A stretch of DNA of 64,000 nt from Caulobacter sp. 73W (GTDB taxonomy: Bacteria > Pseudomonadota > Alphaproteobacteria > Caulobacterales > Caulobacteraceae). Shown piece by piece: positions 43,055 through 51,690 of the stretch (position 1 is its first letter; every line of letters begins with the position of its first letter). The stretch is taken from assembly GCF_041021955.1 (NCBI RefSeq), contig NZ_CP158375.1, forward strand, positions 2,852,001 through 2,916,000. Direction: 5' to 3'. The position numbers and the translations under genes are program-made. Below the pieces are notes generated by a model. The model did not search any database and was not told the origin of the DNA. It saw nothing but the letters and a program-made list of their open reading frames with translations.

Positions 43055-44265
43055 GCCGGCTTCTTCTTGCTCTGGACGGCCTTTTCGCAGGTCGTGATGA
43101 ACACGGCGATGTGCTCGGCGATCTTGCTGATCGGCGTCTCGCCAGGACGGTTTCGGCTGCCCAGGAACATCCAGACGCAGAAGCCGCAGAAGATCAGGAA
43201 CGGCGTGCCCGTGCCGATCAGGGCCGTGGTGCGGCCGCTTTCGGCCAGGCCGGCGCCGGTCTGCAGGCTGTGCTGGAAGGCGAACAGGATCAGGCCCGCC
43301 ACGATCAGGCCCGGCGCGCGTCGCGCGCGCTTGGCGGCCAGGCCGAGCGGGAAGGCCATCAGCGGCAGGAACGGCAGGAAGAACGCCCGCGCCAGACGGC
43401 TGTAGAGCTCGGCCAGCAGGGTCTGTTCCGGCACGATCGACTTGTCCGAGGCGGCCTGACGCCACAGCTCGTCCAGGGTCAGCTCGCGCTCGTCGCCGCC
43501 ACGGGCCCGCAGCAGGCGCGCCGCGCCGGCCAGGGGCGCGCGCAGGGTCCAGTCGTTGAAGCTGAGGATCTGGTAGGCGCCGCGCGCGTCCTGGCCGATC
43601 CGGCGGCCGTCGGTCAGGGTGACGACCACTTCCTTGCCGCCGAACTCCGGCTGAAGGCGGCCGACACGGGCGGTGACGACCTCTTCCTTGCCGGCGTCGT
43701 CGCGGCGGCGGATGAAGACGCGCTCCAGCTTCTGGCCGGCGGGGTCGGCCACGTCGGCGGTGATAAGCACGCCGTCCTGGTCGATGAACGCGCCGGCGGG
43801 CAGGCGTCCGTTCCAACCGGCGTTCAGCGCCGAGTGCATCACCGCGCGATAGGCGTAGCGGCTGTAGGGCTGGATGTAGCCGAACACGATCAGGCTGAAG
43901 AGGGTCAGGCCCACGCCCAGGATCACGAACGGCGTGGCCAGGCGGGTCAGGGACACGCCGCTGGCCAGCAGGCTGTCGACCTCGGAGTCGGCGTTCAGGC
44001 GGGTCACCACCACGAACAGGGCGACGAAGAAGGCGATGGGCAGGGCCAGGCCGATGTAGTGCGGCACCAGGTTGCCGCCCAGGGCGACGACGAAGCCGAA
44101 GCGGTCGTTGCTCTGCGACAGCAGGTCGAGCAGGCGCAGGGTCCGCTCCAGCAGCAGGGTGACGACGGTCACGCCCAGGCAGGCGACGAGCGGCCACGCC
44201 ACCAGCCGCATCAGATAGCGGTCGAGCAGGTTGAGGCCGAAGGTGGGAAGCTTGATCTTAGGCAC
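43051..44265 (-). CDS. lptF: LPS export ABC transporter permease LptF
   Basis: Partner permease of LptG, 404 residues from the GTG at 44265, which overlaps the end of the HIT gene. The opening LNLLDRYLMRLVAWPLVACLGVTVVTLLLE is the first membrane helix. LTRLNADSEVDSLLASGVSLTRLATP-type coupling segments (RLNADSEVDSLLASGVS) follow, then a periplasmic beta-domain (about 130-280) and C-terminal helices with LFLPFLPLMAFPLGLAAKRAR-like sequence. Cotranscribed with lptG. Confidence 0.92.
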   Translation of the reverse strand: MPKIKLPTFGLNLLDRYLMRLVAWPLVACLGVTVVTLLLERTLRLLDLLSQSNDRFGFVVALGGNLVPHYIGLALPIAFFVALFVVVTRLNADSEVDSLLASGVSLTRLATPFVILGVGLTLFSLIVFGYIQPYSRYAYRAVMHSALNAGWNGRLPAGAFIDQDGVLITADVADPAGQKLERVFIRRRDDAGKEEVVTARVGRLQPEFGGKEVVVTLTDGRRIGQDARGAYQILSFNDWTLRAPLAGAARLLRARGGDERELTLDELWRQAASDKSIVPEQTLLAELYSRLARAFFLPFLPLMAFPLGLAAKRARRAPGLIVAGLILFAFQHSLQTGAGLAESGRTTALIGTGTPFLIFCGFCVWMFLGSRNRPGETPISKIAEHIAVFITTCEKAVQSKKKPA

Positions 44266-44701
44266 TCGCGCCCCGCCATTGCTTGCGCAGGTGGTCGGCC
44301 AGTCGCGATGCGGCGTCCATGTCCAGCTCCACCGTTTCGGCCAGATTGGGAACGGCCGGCCAGCCGGCGTCCCGGAATACGCGGCCCTCGTGCTCGCGCA
44401 CGCCCTCATATCGCGGGATGACGTGGAAATGAACGTCGGGATCGACCATCATCAAGGCCAGATAGTTGATCTTCTGGTGATCCACCACGGCCCGCAGCAT
44501 CGCCTCGATCTGCTGGACAGCCTGTTGCAGATCGGCGTAGGCCTCGACGCTGAGTTCAGCGAGTGATCGGGCTGGCTCCTTGCATATCAGGACCAAAGAC
44601 CCAAATGTGGGTTGCTTTGGTCGCACAAGAACAACCCAAAGGTCCGTCTCGGCGACCTTGGTGCGAGGAAAGCCGAAATTCAACGCTGTGGGATTGCTCA
44701 C
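44258..44701 (-). CDS. HIT family protein
   Basis: A 147-residue histidine-triad protein. HIT enzymes hydrolyse or transfer nucleotides, for example AMP-lysine or dinucleotide polyphosphates. The triad region reads VHFHVIPRY, in which the third histidine of the classical H-x-H-x-H motif is replaced by isoleucine, as in a bacterial subgroup with the HVIPR ending. TDLWVVLVRPKQPTFGSLVLICK supplies the N-terminal strands. Its stop overlaps the lptF start. It heads the HIT-lptF-lptG-bcerS-nucleotidyltransferase run and diverges from the DUF2141 gene. Confidence 0.88.
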   Translation of the reverse strand: MSNPTALNFGFPRTKVAETDLWVVLVRPKQPTFGSLVLICKEPARSLAELSVEAYADLQQAVQQIEAMLRAVVDHQKINYLALMMVDPDVHFHVIPRYEGVREHEGRVFRDAGWPAVPNLAETVELDMDAASRLADHLRKQWRGASA

Positions 44702-44762
44702 GGACCTGCCTTCTGGGCGGCCTTCGCCGCCGCTGCGGCATCATAGGGAGTCGCCGATTTTC

Positions 44763-45227
44763 ATGAAAGCGCGAACCTTGCTGGTGGGCGCGGCCGGGGC
44801 GGCCGCAGCCATGGCGATGGGTTCGCCGGCGTTCGCCCAGAAGTGCGAGGGCGTCGGATCGGCCAAGCTGACCGTACAGGTGCTGGGGGTCCGCGCCGCC
44901 ATGGGCGAGATGGCGGTCACGATCTATCCCGATAATCCGAAGCGATTTCTGGCGCCCAAGGGCAAGCTGTACCGCGTCCGCGCGATCACCACGGCGCCGA
45001 TGACCACCGTCTGCTTCAACGTTCCGCCCGGCGCCTACGCCGTAGCGATCTATCACGATCAGAACGGCGACCGGGATTTCAACCGCAGCGTCATCGGCAT
45101 GCCGACAGAGGGCTTCGGTTTCTCCAACGACGCGCCGACCAAGGTGGGCCTGCCGTCGTTCGAGTCTGTGCGCTTCGTGGTCAAGGACGACGTGACCATC
45201 CGCTCGACCTTGCGATACCTGAAATAG
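44763..45227 (+). CDS. DUF2141 periplasmic protein
   Basis: A 154-residue exported protein. The signal peptide ends at SPAFA-Q near residue 26. The mature part, with LTVQVLGVRAAMGEMAVTIYPD, VCFNVPPGAYAVAIYHDQNGDRDF and GFGFSNDA, is characteristic of DUF2141, a family of small beta-sandwich proteins of unknown function. The acidic D-x-N-x-D run (DQNGDRDFN) may bind calcium. The ATG at 44763 starts the signal peptide. Its stop is directly followed by the stop of the convergent metallophosphoesterase. A place in the lipid locus suggests an envelope role, unproven. Confidence 0.85.
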   Translation: MKARTLLVGAAGAAAAMAMGSPAFAQKCEGVGSAKLTVQVLGVRAAMGEMAVTIYPDNPKRFLAPKGKLYRVRAITTAPMTTVCFNVPPGAYAVAIYHDQNGDRDFNRSVIGMPTEGFGFSNDAPTKVGLPSFESVRFVVKDDVTIRSTLRYLK

Positions 45228-46103
45228 TCAGACGTCCAGGCGGTACTGGCCCAGGCCTTCGACGGCGACGCCGTCCGGCGCGAAGCCCCTGATCTCCACC
45301 CGGACGCTCCAGCCGTCCGCGGCCTTCTCGATCTCGATGCCATGCCAGCGGGCGGCGTTGGTCTTGCCGACCGGCCGCTGGGAGGCGGATGGCGCGCAGA
45401 CGGCCGGGATCGGACCGTCCGGCCCCTTCACCGCGCCCAGCAGCGGCACATGGGTATGGCCGTGCAGGATCAGCTCGGCTCCATGCACCCCCAAAACCTC
45501 GCGTAGCGCCTTCTGGTCGGTCAGCGCCTTGCGCGGCGAGCCGCCGGGCGTGGGCGGGTGGTGGATGGCGATGACGCGGAACAGGCCACGCCCTTTCAGG
45601 TCGTCCAGGATCGGACCCAGGCGCGCCAACTGATCCTCGCCGCAGGTCCCCGTCGCCAGGAACGGCGCGGTGGGCAGGCCGGTATTGACGCAGATCACGG
45701 CGACTTCGCCGCGAACGCGGACCTTGGGGAAGGTTTCGGTCAGCTCGTCCTCAAGCCACTCGGCCCAGGGATCGAACGTGCCGCACCCGGCGAGGGCGTC
45801 GTGATTGCCAGGTGTCACGGTTACGTCGCGCGCGTCGCCCAGGCTCTGCAGCCAGGCGCGGGCGGCGGCGAATTCCTTGTCGGCGGCGAAGTTGATCAGG
45901 TCGCCGGTGATCACCAGATGATCGGGGCCGTAGGCGGCGATGTCGGTGGTGATCGCGTCCAGGATTTCGCGCTTGTGATGCTTGCTGCGCTTGCGCCGCC
46001 AGGACGACCAACTGAACAGCCGCTTGGTCAGCGCATAGGCCGGCGTCATCGCCCCGGGGGGCGACGGCAGGTGAGGGTCAGAAAAATGCGCGAGACGGTA
46101 CAC
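45228..46103 (-). CDS. Calcineurin-like metallophosphoesterase
   Basis: A 291-residue two-metal phosphoesterase. All five metal-binding motifs are seen: FSDPHL near the start, VITGDLIN, TPGNHD, IAIHHPP and LILHGHTHVP. The class III cyclase/UshA-like arrangement fits phosphodiesterases acting on nucleotides or on UDP-/CDP-linked lipids (LpxH-type enzymes share this fold). There is no signal peptide. It is divergent from the CDP-alcohol transferase gene at 46181, with about 77 bases between, and lies inside the sphingolipid region, where removing a phosphate in head-group synthesis is a possible job. Confidence 0.87.
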   Translation of the reverse strand: MYRLAHFSDPHLPSPPGAMTPAYALTKRLFSWSSWRRKRSKHHKREILDAITTDIAAYGPDHLVITGDLINFAADKEFAAARAWLQSLGDARDVTVTPGNHDALAGCGTFDPWAEWLEDELTETFPKVRVRGEVAVICVNTGLPTAPFLATGTCGEDQLARLGPILDDLKGRGLFRVIAIHHPPTPGGSPRKALTDQKALREVLGVHGAELILHGHTHVPLLGAVKGPDGPIPAVCAPSASQRPVGKTNAARWHGIEIEKAADGWSVRVEIRGFAPDGVAVEGLGQYRLDV

Positions 46104-46180
46104 GGCGGGCCGGTGGGTTTCTGGTCAGTTAAGCCGAACCTGCGTATCAAGGCGGCCAGTTTGCAAGGGGTGGTTTGCAA

Positions 46181-47302
46181 GTGACGAGCGTATCGGGCGC
46201 CGAAGAGGGCCGCCAGCCTGTCGGGCTGGTCGTGGGCGAGGCGGGAGTTCGGATCTGGGGCATGACCTCGACCGAGCGCCTGCAGCGCATCTTCCGCCGC
46301 GTCGGCGTGGAGCCCGTGACCGCCGTGCCCGCCGATCGCGACCGTGTCGTGGTGCTGGCCAACGCCGGCTGGGTGTTCGATGAATCCCTGATCAAGGCCC
46401 TGTCCGGCCAGCCCGGCGTCGCCCTGATCGATGAGACCGGCGCCGTGACCGCTGTCTGCGTCACCGCCGCCGATGCGCCGGCCGCCGCCGCCGACCCGTC
46501 CAGCATGCCCCTGAAGCGCCTGACCGCCGTCGAGCTCGGCTCGGCCTACAACAGCGCCCTGCGCAAGCGTGAGGCCCCGGTGCTGGAGCGCCTGACCGCC
46601 GACCGCGTCCGCGCGGTGGAGAAGCGTCTGTTCCAGGGCTCCTACAAGGGCGTCACCGATCTGGTGACCAAGTATGTCTGGCCCGCCCCGGCGCGGGTCG
46701 TCACCCGCTGGTGCGCCCTGGCGGGCATGACGCCCAACCAGGTGACGATGATCGGCTTCATCCTGGTGCTGGCGGCGTTCGGCCTGTTCTGGACGGGGCA
46801 CTTCGTCCTGGGCCTGATCTGCGCCTGGATCATGACCTTCCTCGACACCGTGGACGGCAAGCTGGCGCGGGTGACGCTGACCTCGTCCAAGATCGGCAAT
46901 GTTTTCGATCACGGCATCGACCTGATCCATCCGCCCTTCTGGTGGTGGGCGTGGCTGGTCGGCGTGCAGGCCGGCCCGCACCCCCTGCCGTGGGAAGGCC
47001 TGTTCCTGACGATCGTCGCCGGCGGCTATGTGGCCCAGCGCATCGAGGAGGGCATCTTCCTTGGCCGCTTCAAGCTGGAGATGCACGCCTGGCGCCGCTT
47101 CGACAGTTTTTTCCGGCTGATCACCGCCCGCCGGAACCCCAACCTCATCCTGCTGACCCTGTCGGTGCTGGTCGGCCGCCCGGACCTGGGCCTGGCCGCC
47201 GTGGCCCTGTGGACGGTGATCTGCTTCATCGTCCACGCCGCCCAGATCGTCCAGGCCGAGCGCGCCCCCAAGGGCTCCATCACCTCCTGGCTGGCCGCCT
47301 GA
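46181..47302 (+). CDS. CDP-alcohol phosphatidyltransferase with N-terminal nucleotidyltransferase-like domain
   Basis: A 373-residue two-part protein. The N-terminal 130 residues (VGLVVGEAGVRIWGMTSTERLQRIF and on) look like a reduced nucleotidyltransferase or similar domain without an obvious active-site loop. From about 160 on is a membrane CDP-alcohol phosphotransferase with the complete signature D-x2-DG-x2-AR-x8-G-x3-D-x3-D at about residues 221-246. It should move a CDP-activated alcohol or lipid phosphate onto an acceptor. GTG at 46181 follows AAGGGG; ATG at 46262 is an alternative. It is first in a three-gene run with cpgB; from memory the trio matches cpgCBA of C. crescentus, needed for ceramide phosphoglycerate. 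Confidence 0.83.
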   Translation: MTSVSGAEEGRQPVGLVVGEAGVRIWGMTSTERLQRIFRRVGVEPVTAVPADRDRVVVLANAGWVFDESLIKALSGQPGVALIDETGAVTAVCVTAADAPAAAADPSSMPLKRLTAVELGSAYNSALRKREAPVLERLTADRVRAVEKRLFQGSYKGVTDLVTKYVWPAPARVVTRWCALAGMTPNQVTMIGFILVLAAFGLFWTGHFVLGLICAWIMTFLDTVDGKLARVTLTSSKIGNVFDHGIDLIHPPFWWWAWLVGVQAGPHPLPWEGLFLTIVAGGYVAQRIEEGIFLGRFKLEMHAWRRFDSFFRLITARRNPNLILLTLSVLVGRPDLGLAAVALWTVICFIVHAAQIVQAERAPKGSITSWLAA

Positions 47303-47303
47303 G

Positions 47304-48221
47304 ATGATCCCCGGCGTCATCCGCAATCCCAAGAGCCACGGCAACCGGGGCGTCGGCCCGCTAGGCGCCGGCGACGGCGCCTGCCTGTTCGCCGAACCCT
47401 CGACGCCCGAGGATCTGGCCGAGACCCTGCGCCGTTTCGCCAAGGCGGGGGTGACCCTGCTGGTCATCGACGGCGGCGACGGCACGGTGCGTGAAGTGCT
47501 GACCGCCATGCCGCAGGCGTTCGGCAAGCGTCAGCCCCTGGTGGCGGTGCTGCCGTCCGGCAAGACCAACATGCTGGCCCTGGACCTGGAGGCCCCGCGC
47601 GACTGGTCGCTGCAGGACGCCCTCAAGAAGGCCGAGGTGAAGGCGCCGGTGACCAAGCAGCGCTCGCCGATGCTGATCACCTGGCCGGAGGGCGGGCATC
47701 CGCCGCTGCAAGGCTTCATCATGGGCGCGGCGGCCTTCGTGCGCGCCACCAACATGGCTCAGACGGTTCACGCCTGGGGCGCGTTCCACAACGTGGCCGT
47801 GGCGGTGACCCTGCTCGGCGCGGTGTTCCGCACCCTGATCGGGGATGAAGGTCATGCCTGGCGGGGCGGGGTGCCGATGCGCGTCGCCGCCGACCGCGAC
47901 CCTGGCTATGTGGGCTCGCGCTTCGTGTTCCTGGCGACCGCGCTGAAGCGTATGCCGTTCGGCCTCAAGCCCTTCGGCGAGCCGCGCTATGGGCTGAAGT
48001 ACCTCGACGTCGATGCGCCGCCGCACCGCCTGCACGCGGCGATCCCCAAGCTGCTGAAGGGGACCGGGACGCAAGAGTTGGCTCAGGCCGGCTATCGCCG
48101 CGGCGACGCGGACGTCCTGAACCTGTGGATTCCCGAGCCCTTCGTGGTCGACGGCGAGATCTATCCCGGCGGCGCGGTGCAAATCCGGCTGGGCGCGCCG
48201 GTGACCTTCCTGGCGCCATGA
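47304..48221 (+). CDS. cpgB: Ceramide kinase (diacylglycerol kinase family)
   Basis: A 305-residue lipid kinase of the DAGK/sphingosine-kinase fold. The ATP-binding GGDGT motif is at residues 57-61 (VIDGGDGTVREVL). The opening IRNPKSHGN and the VAVLPSGKTNMLALDL segment replace the usual PLGTGND motif. A second, beta-rich domain follows. From memory, the C. crescentus protein at this position, CpgB, has been shown to be a ceramide kinase, and the synteny here (just before the nucleotidyltransferase gene and convergent spt) is the same. It starts two bases after the upstream stop and overlaps the next gene by four bases. Confidence 0.82.
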   Translation: MIPGVIRNPKSHGNRGVGPLGAGDGACLFAEPSTPEDLAETLRRFAKAGVTLLVIDGGDGTVREVLTAMPQAFGKRQPLVAVLPSGKTNMLALDLEAPRDWSLQDALKKAEVKAPVTKQRSPMLITWPEGGHPPLQGFIMGAAAFVRATNMAQTVHAWGAFHNVAVAVTLLGAVFRTLIGDEGHAWRGGVPMRVAADRDPGYVGSRFVFLATALKRMPFGLKPFGEPRYGLKYLDVDAPPHRLHAAIPKLLKGTGTQELAQAGYRRGDADVLNLWIPEPFVVDGEIYPGGAVQIRLGAPVTFLAP

Positions 48222-49135
48222 GCACGCTTTCCGAGCTTGTCGGCGAGGAGCTGCGGCAGCCCGTCCTGACGCAGATCCGCGCCTTCGCCGAACATCTGGC
48301 CAAGCGCGACGGCGTGCGGGCGGTGCTGTTCTACGGGTCCATCCTGCGCACCGGCGACCTGGACGGGGTGCTGGACTACTACCTGCTCAGCGACCAGCGG
48401 GGCCGGCGTGGGCCGTTCGGCCTGGCCAGCCGCTGGCTGTGGCCGGACGTCAGTTATCACGAGCTGGAGATCGAGGGCCGCGTCCTGCGCGCCAAGGTCG
48501 CGAGCATGAGCCTGGAGCAGTTCCGGGCCGCCGCGGAGGGGCGCACCCTCGATACCACCATCTGGGCCCGCTTCGTCCAGCCCACGCGGATCATCTGGAC
48601 CGCGGACGCCGTGGCCGGGCCGCAGGTCGAGGGCGCGGTGGCCGCCGCCGCCGTCACCGCCGCCCGCTTCGCCGCCGCCCTGGGCCCAGAAAAAGGCTCC
48701 GCCGACGACTACTGGGCGGCCCTGTTCCGCCAGACCTACGCCGCCGAGCTGCGGGTCGAGGCGCCGGGGCGCGAGCGTTCGATCCTGGATGTCGATCCGG
48801 CCCGCTACGCCCAGCGCCTGACCGCCGCCTGGACCGCAGACGCCCTGACGTTCGACGAGGCTGGCGGCGAACTGTCGCCCCGCCTTTGCGCCGACCAGCG
48901 CCGCCGCATCCAGCGGGCCTGGGCGCTGCGCCGCACCATGGGCAAGCCGCTGAACGTCGCGCGCCTGATCAAGGCCGCCTTCACCTTCGAGGGGGCCGCT
49001 CGCTACGCCGCCTGGAAGATCGAGCGGCACACCGGCCTGCCGGTGCCCCTGACGCCCTGGCGCGAGCGTCACCCGGTGCTGGCGGCGCCCGGCGCGATCC
49101 TCAGGCTCTGGAAAGCAAAACGCGCCCGGTCCTGA
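48218..49135 (+). CDS. Nucleotidyltransferase-fold protein of the ceramide phosphoglycerate cluster
   Basis: A 305-residue soluble protein. Residues about 28-65 (VRAVLFYGSILRTGDLDGVLDYYLLSD) have the GS motif and following acidic pair of the polymerase-beta-type nucleotidyltransferase fold, though the usual GS-x10-D-x-D spacing is altered. The remainder is helical without known motifs. It overlaps cpgB by four bases and is the last gene of the plus-strand trio. By position and memory it corresponds to one of the cpg genes needed for ceramide phosphoglycerate in C. crescentus; its reaction is not established by the sequence. Confidence 0.78.
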   Translation: MSTLSELVGEELRQPVLTQIRAFAEHLAKRDGVRAVLFYGSILRTGDLDGVLDYYLLSDQRGRRGPFGLASRWLWPDVSYHELEIEGRVLRAKVASMSLEQFRAAAEGRTLDTTIWARFVQPTRIIWTADAVAGPQVEGAVAAAAVTAARFAAALGPEKGSADDYWAALFRQTYAAELRVEAPGRERSILDVDPARYAQRLTAAWTADALTFDEAGGELSPRLCADQRRRIQRAWALRRTMGKPLNVARLIKAAFTFEGAARYAAWKIERHTGLPVPLTPWRERHPVLAAPGAILRLWKAKRARS

Positions 49136-49150
49136 GGGACGGGCGCGTTC
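49119..49150. terminator. Bidirectional terminator between the cpg trio and spt
   Basis: ACGCGCCCG-GTCC and GGGAC-GGGCGCGT form a stem of about 13 pairs with the TGA stop codon of the plus-strand gene in its loop. It is flanked by AAAA on one side and TT on the other, and serves the two convergent lipid operons. Confidence 0.65.
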
Positions 49151-49178
49151 GCGAACTTCAGATCAGCTTGAAGGCGCT

Positions 49179-50399
49179 CTAGGCGGTGGCCGCGCGCTTC
49201 ACGTCGCTTTCGATCAGGCCGAAGGTCTCGCCGACCTGCTTGAACATGCCCAGCACGGCGTCGATCTGCTCGTCGCTGTGCGCGGCGCTGACGCTGGCGC
49301 GCAGCAGCGGGCGGGCGTCCGGCGTGGCCGGCGGCAGGGCCAGGTTCATGTAGACGCCGGCCTGCATCAGGGCGTTCCAGACGCCGATGGCGACCGGCTG
49401 GTCGGGCAGGGCGATGGCGACGATCGGGTTGCAGGTCGGGCCGGTGACGAAGCCCATGGCGTTCAGGCCGTCGAACAGACGCTGGGCGTTGTTCATGACG
49501 CGCTGGCGCAGGGCCGGGTCCAACTCCATGCGGTGCAGGGCGGCGGTGGTCGAGGCGACCGTGGCCGGCGGCAGGGAGGCGGTGAACATGTACGGGCGGC
49601 AGGTGACGCGCAGCACCTCGAACCCATCCAGGTTCGAGACGCAGAAGCCGCCGATGCCGGCCAGGCTCTTGGAGAAGGTGCCGACCACGAAGTCGACGTC
49701 TTCCTCGACGCCGATCTGTTCGGCCAGGCCGCGGCCCTTTTCACCGAGAACGCCCATGGAGTGGGCTTCGTCGACGAGCAGGTAGGCGCCCATCTCGCGC
49801 TTCACCGCGACCATCTCCTTCAGCGGAGCGACATCGCCCAGCATGGAGTAGATGCCCTCGACGACGATCAGGCGCTCGCCCGGGACGTCCTTCAGGCGCT
49901 TCAGGCGCTTGTAGAGGTCTTCGGGGTCGTTGTGGCGGAAGCGGATGACCTCGGCCATGCCCAGACGCGAGGCGTCGTAGATCGAGGCGTGGCTGTCGGC
50001 GTCCAGGATCAGGTGGTCGCCGCGGCCCACCAGGGTCGACAGCATGCCCAGGTTCGCCTGGTAGCCGGTGGTGAACACCATGGCGTGCTTGCGGCCGTAG
50101 AACCGGGCCAGCTCGGCTTCCAGGCGGCGATGGCCGTCGAAGTTGCCGTTGGCGATGCGCGAGCCGGTGGTGCCCGCGCCGCTCTCGGTCAGAGCCTTGC
50201 CGGCGGCCTCGACCACGGACGGGTCGAAGGTCAGGCCCAGATAGTTGTGCGACCCCAGAAGAATGGTGCGACGGCCGTCGATGATCCCCTCGGTCGGGGA
50301 CAGGACCTGTTCGAACTTGACGTTGAACGGGTCGGCCCCGGCGTTGCGGATAGCCTCGTAGGCCTGGGCATAGGCCAGGTGCTTATCAAAAAGGCCCAT
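49179..50399 (-). CDS. spt: Serine palmitoyltransferase
   Basis: PLP-dependent alpha-oxoamine synthase of 406 residues that joins serine and a long-chain acyl thioester to give 3-ketosphinganine, the committed sphingolipid step. The PLP lysine is K244 in GTFSKSLAGIGG. H137 (DADSHASIYD), D210 and H213 (LLVDEAHSMG) are the expected cofactor contacts. It is closely related in sequence to KBL and BioF, but a dedicated acyl carrier gene, acyl-ACP synthetase and reductase next to it settle the assignment. It ends the seven-gene minus-strand run and lies three bases from acpR. Confidence 0.93.
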   Translation of the reverse strand: MGLFDKHLAYAQAYEAIRNAGADPFNVKFEQVLSPTEGIIDGRRTILLGSHNYLGLTFDPSVVEAAGKALTESGAGTTGSRIANGNFDGHRRLEAELARFYGRKHAMVFTTGYQANLGMLSTLVGRGDHLILDADSHASIYDASRLGMAEVIRFRHNDPEDLYKRLKRLKDVPGERLIVVEGIYSMLGDVAPLKEMVAVKREMGAYLLVDEAHSMGVLGEKGRGLAEQIGVEEDVDFVVGTFSKSLAGIGGFCVSNLDGFEVLRVTCRPYMFTASLPPATVASTTAALHRMELDPALRQRVMNNAQRLFDGLNAMGFVTGPTCNPIVAIALPDQPVAIGVWNALMQAGVYMNLALPPATPDARPLLRASVSAAHSDEQIDAVLGMFKQVGETFGLIESDVKRAATA

Positions 50400-50402
50400 G
50401 TC

Positions 50403-50714
50403 TCAGTTTCTTTTCTTGAGGTCTTTGATGAGGCCGGCGAGCTGGCCGGCGGTCTGGACATCAGCGAGGCGGTCCAGGGGAATGGACAGGTCGAAGCTGT
50501 CCTCGAGCTCCATGACGATGTTCATCAGAGCGAGGGAGTCCACTTCGAGGTCGCGCATGATGTCGGTGTCCTCGGACACTTCCACGCTGCGGCCGAGCAC
50601 GGTTTCCGCCGCGCGGCCAATTTCGCGAAGGGTAAGATCGGTTACTGTTTCCAACGGTGACGCCAGCCCGGTGATGAAAGGTGCATGCAACAGCCCCCGC
50701 TGCCGTGACACCAT
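50403..50714 (-). CDS. acpR: Dedicated acyl carrier protein for sphingolipid synthesis
   Basis: A 103-residue carrier protein. The phosphopantetheine serine is S60 in DLEVDSLALMNIVMELED, and the acidic helix II and final GLIKDL helix are typical. About 20 extra residues before the ACP core suggest that the true start might lie downstream, for instance at an internal TTG/GTG; ATG at 50714 is the only ATG in frame. It is the likely acyl donor carrier for spt, loaded by the acyl-ACP synthetase encoded two genes upstream, as described for AcpR/AasR in C. crescentus. Confidence 0.88.
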   Translation of the reverse strand: MVSRQRGLLHAPFITGLASPLETVTDLTLREIGRAAETVLGRSVEVSEDTDIMRDLEVDSLALMNIVMELEDSFDLSIPLDRLADVQTAGQLAGLIKDLKKRN

Positions 50715-50747
50715 TGTAACAAAAACGTGGGCGGTTGAACGGCAAAT

Positions 50748-51689
50748 TTAAAGAGGGGGCAACCAGCCGTTGTTGCGATACCAGCGCACTGTTTGAATAA
50801 AGCCGTCTTTCAGGCCGTATTGGGGCGCAGGAAGTCGGTCGTTGTGCTCTTTGGGCGACACCGACCAGTCGGGATGAAGGATCTCCCGAGCCTTCTCGGA
50901 GGTCAGCATGGCGGCGCTGCTTCCTTTGGCCGCAAGGCTTCCGAGCATGCCGACAAGCTTCACAACGCCGGAGGGAAGCTTGACCAGAACCGGTTTGCGG
51001 CCGACCAATTCCGCCGCCGCCTGCATCAGATCGCGCCACCCGTAACCAGCCAGATTGCGATCACACAGGGCGATGGTCGCGCCCGGTTCCGGAAGCTTGG
51101 CCAGGGCCGTGATCTGGGCCGCGGCGTCCTCCACATGCACCAGGGCGATGCGGGCGACCGAATCAAACACCGGTAAGAACGGCGCCGTGGCGGCGGCCTT
51201 GAACAGGGCGAAGGTCTCCACATCGCCCGGCCCATAGATGGCCGGCGGCCGAACGATGGTCAGCCGATCGCCGAGCAGGGCGGCGACCGCCTCCTCGCCC
51301 GCGCGCTTGCTGGCGGCGTAGTGCGACAACCTCGGCTCGCGCGCCACGAGGCTGGAGATCAGCAGGAACGGCGCGCAGGGCGCCATCCGGGTGGCGGCGT
51401 TCGCCATGGCCACGGCGCCGTCCAGGTTCACGGCGTCGAACTCGGCGCGGGTGCGAGCCTTGATCAGGCCGGCGCAGTGCACCACCACGTCCGCCCCCGA
51501 GCACAGACGGTCGAGGGCGGCTTCATCCGACAGGGAGCCGATGACGATCTGCGGCTCGATATCCCGCCACAGGGGATGCACCGGATCGCGGCGCATCAGG
51601 CAGCGGACTTCGAACCCCGCCTGCGCCAGGGCGAGCACCAGTCGCCGGCCCAGGAAGCCGGTGGCGCCGGTGACCGCCGCCAGGGCCAT
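50748..51689 (-). CDS. cerR: Ceramide reductase (NAD-dependent epimerase/dehydratase family)
   Basis: A 313-residue extended short-chain dehydrogenase. The Rossmann motif GATGFLG lies at residues 8-14 and the catalytic Y-x3-K at HYAASKRAG, with a serine region LLISSLVAR before it. It should reduce the 3-keto group of the sphinganine or oxidised ceramide. In the bacterial order reported for Caulobacter this comes after N-acylation. Its position between acpR and aasR is the same as in C. crescentus. It lies one base from the aasR stop codon. Confidence 0.9.
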   Translation of the reverse strand: MALAAVTGATGFLGRRLVLALAQAGFEVRCLMRRDPVHPLWRDIEPQIVIGSLSDEAALDRLCSGADVVVHCAGLIKARTRAEFDAVNLDGAVAMANAATRMAPCAPFLLISSLVAREPRLSHYAASKRAGEEAVAALLGDRLTIVRPPAIYGPGDVETFALFKAAATAPFLPVFDSVARIALVHVEDAAAQITALAKLPEPGATIALCDRNLAGYGWRDLMQAAAELVGRKPVLVKLPSGVVKLVGMLGSLAAKGSSAAMLTSEKAREILHPDWSVSPKEHNDRLPAPQYGLKDGFIQTVRWYRNNGWLPPL

Positions 51690-51690
51690 G

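Noticed and set aside
47304..48221. Plain diacylglycerol kinase for phospholipid recycling
   Set aside because: The fold would allow it, but its overlap with cpg-type genes and convergence on spt favour ceramide as substrate; not excluded by sequence alone.
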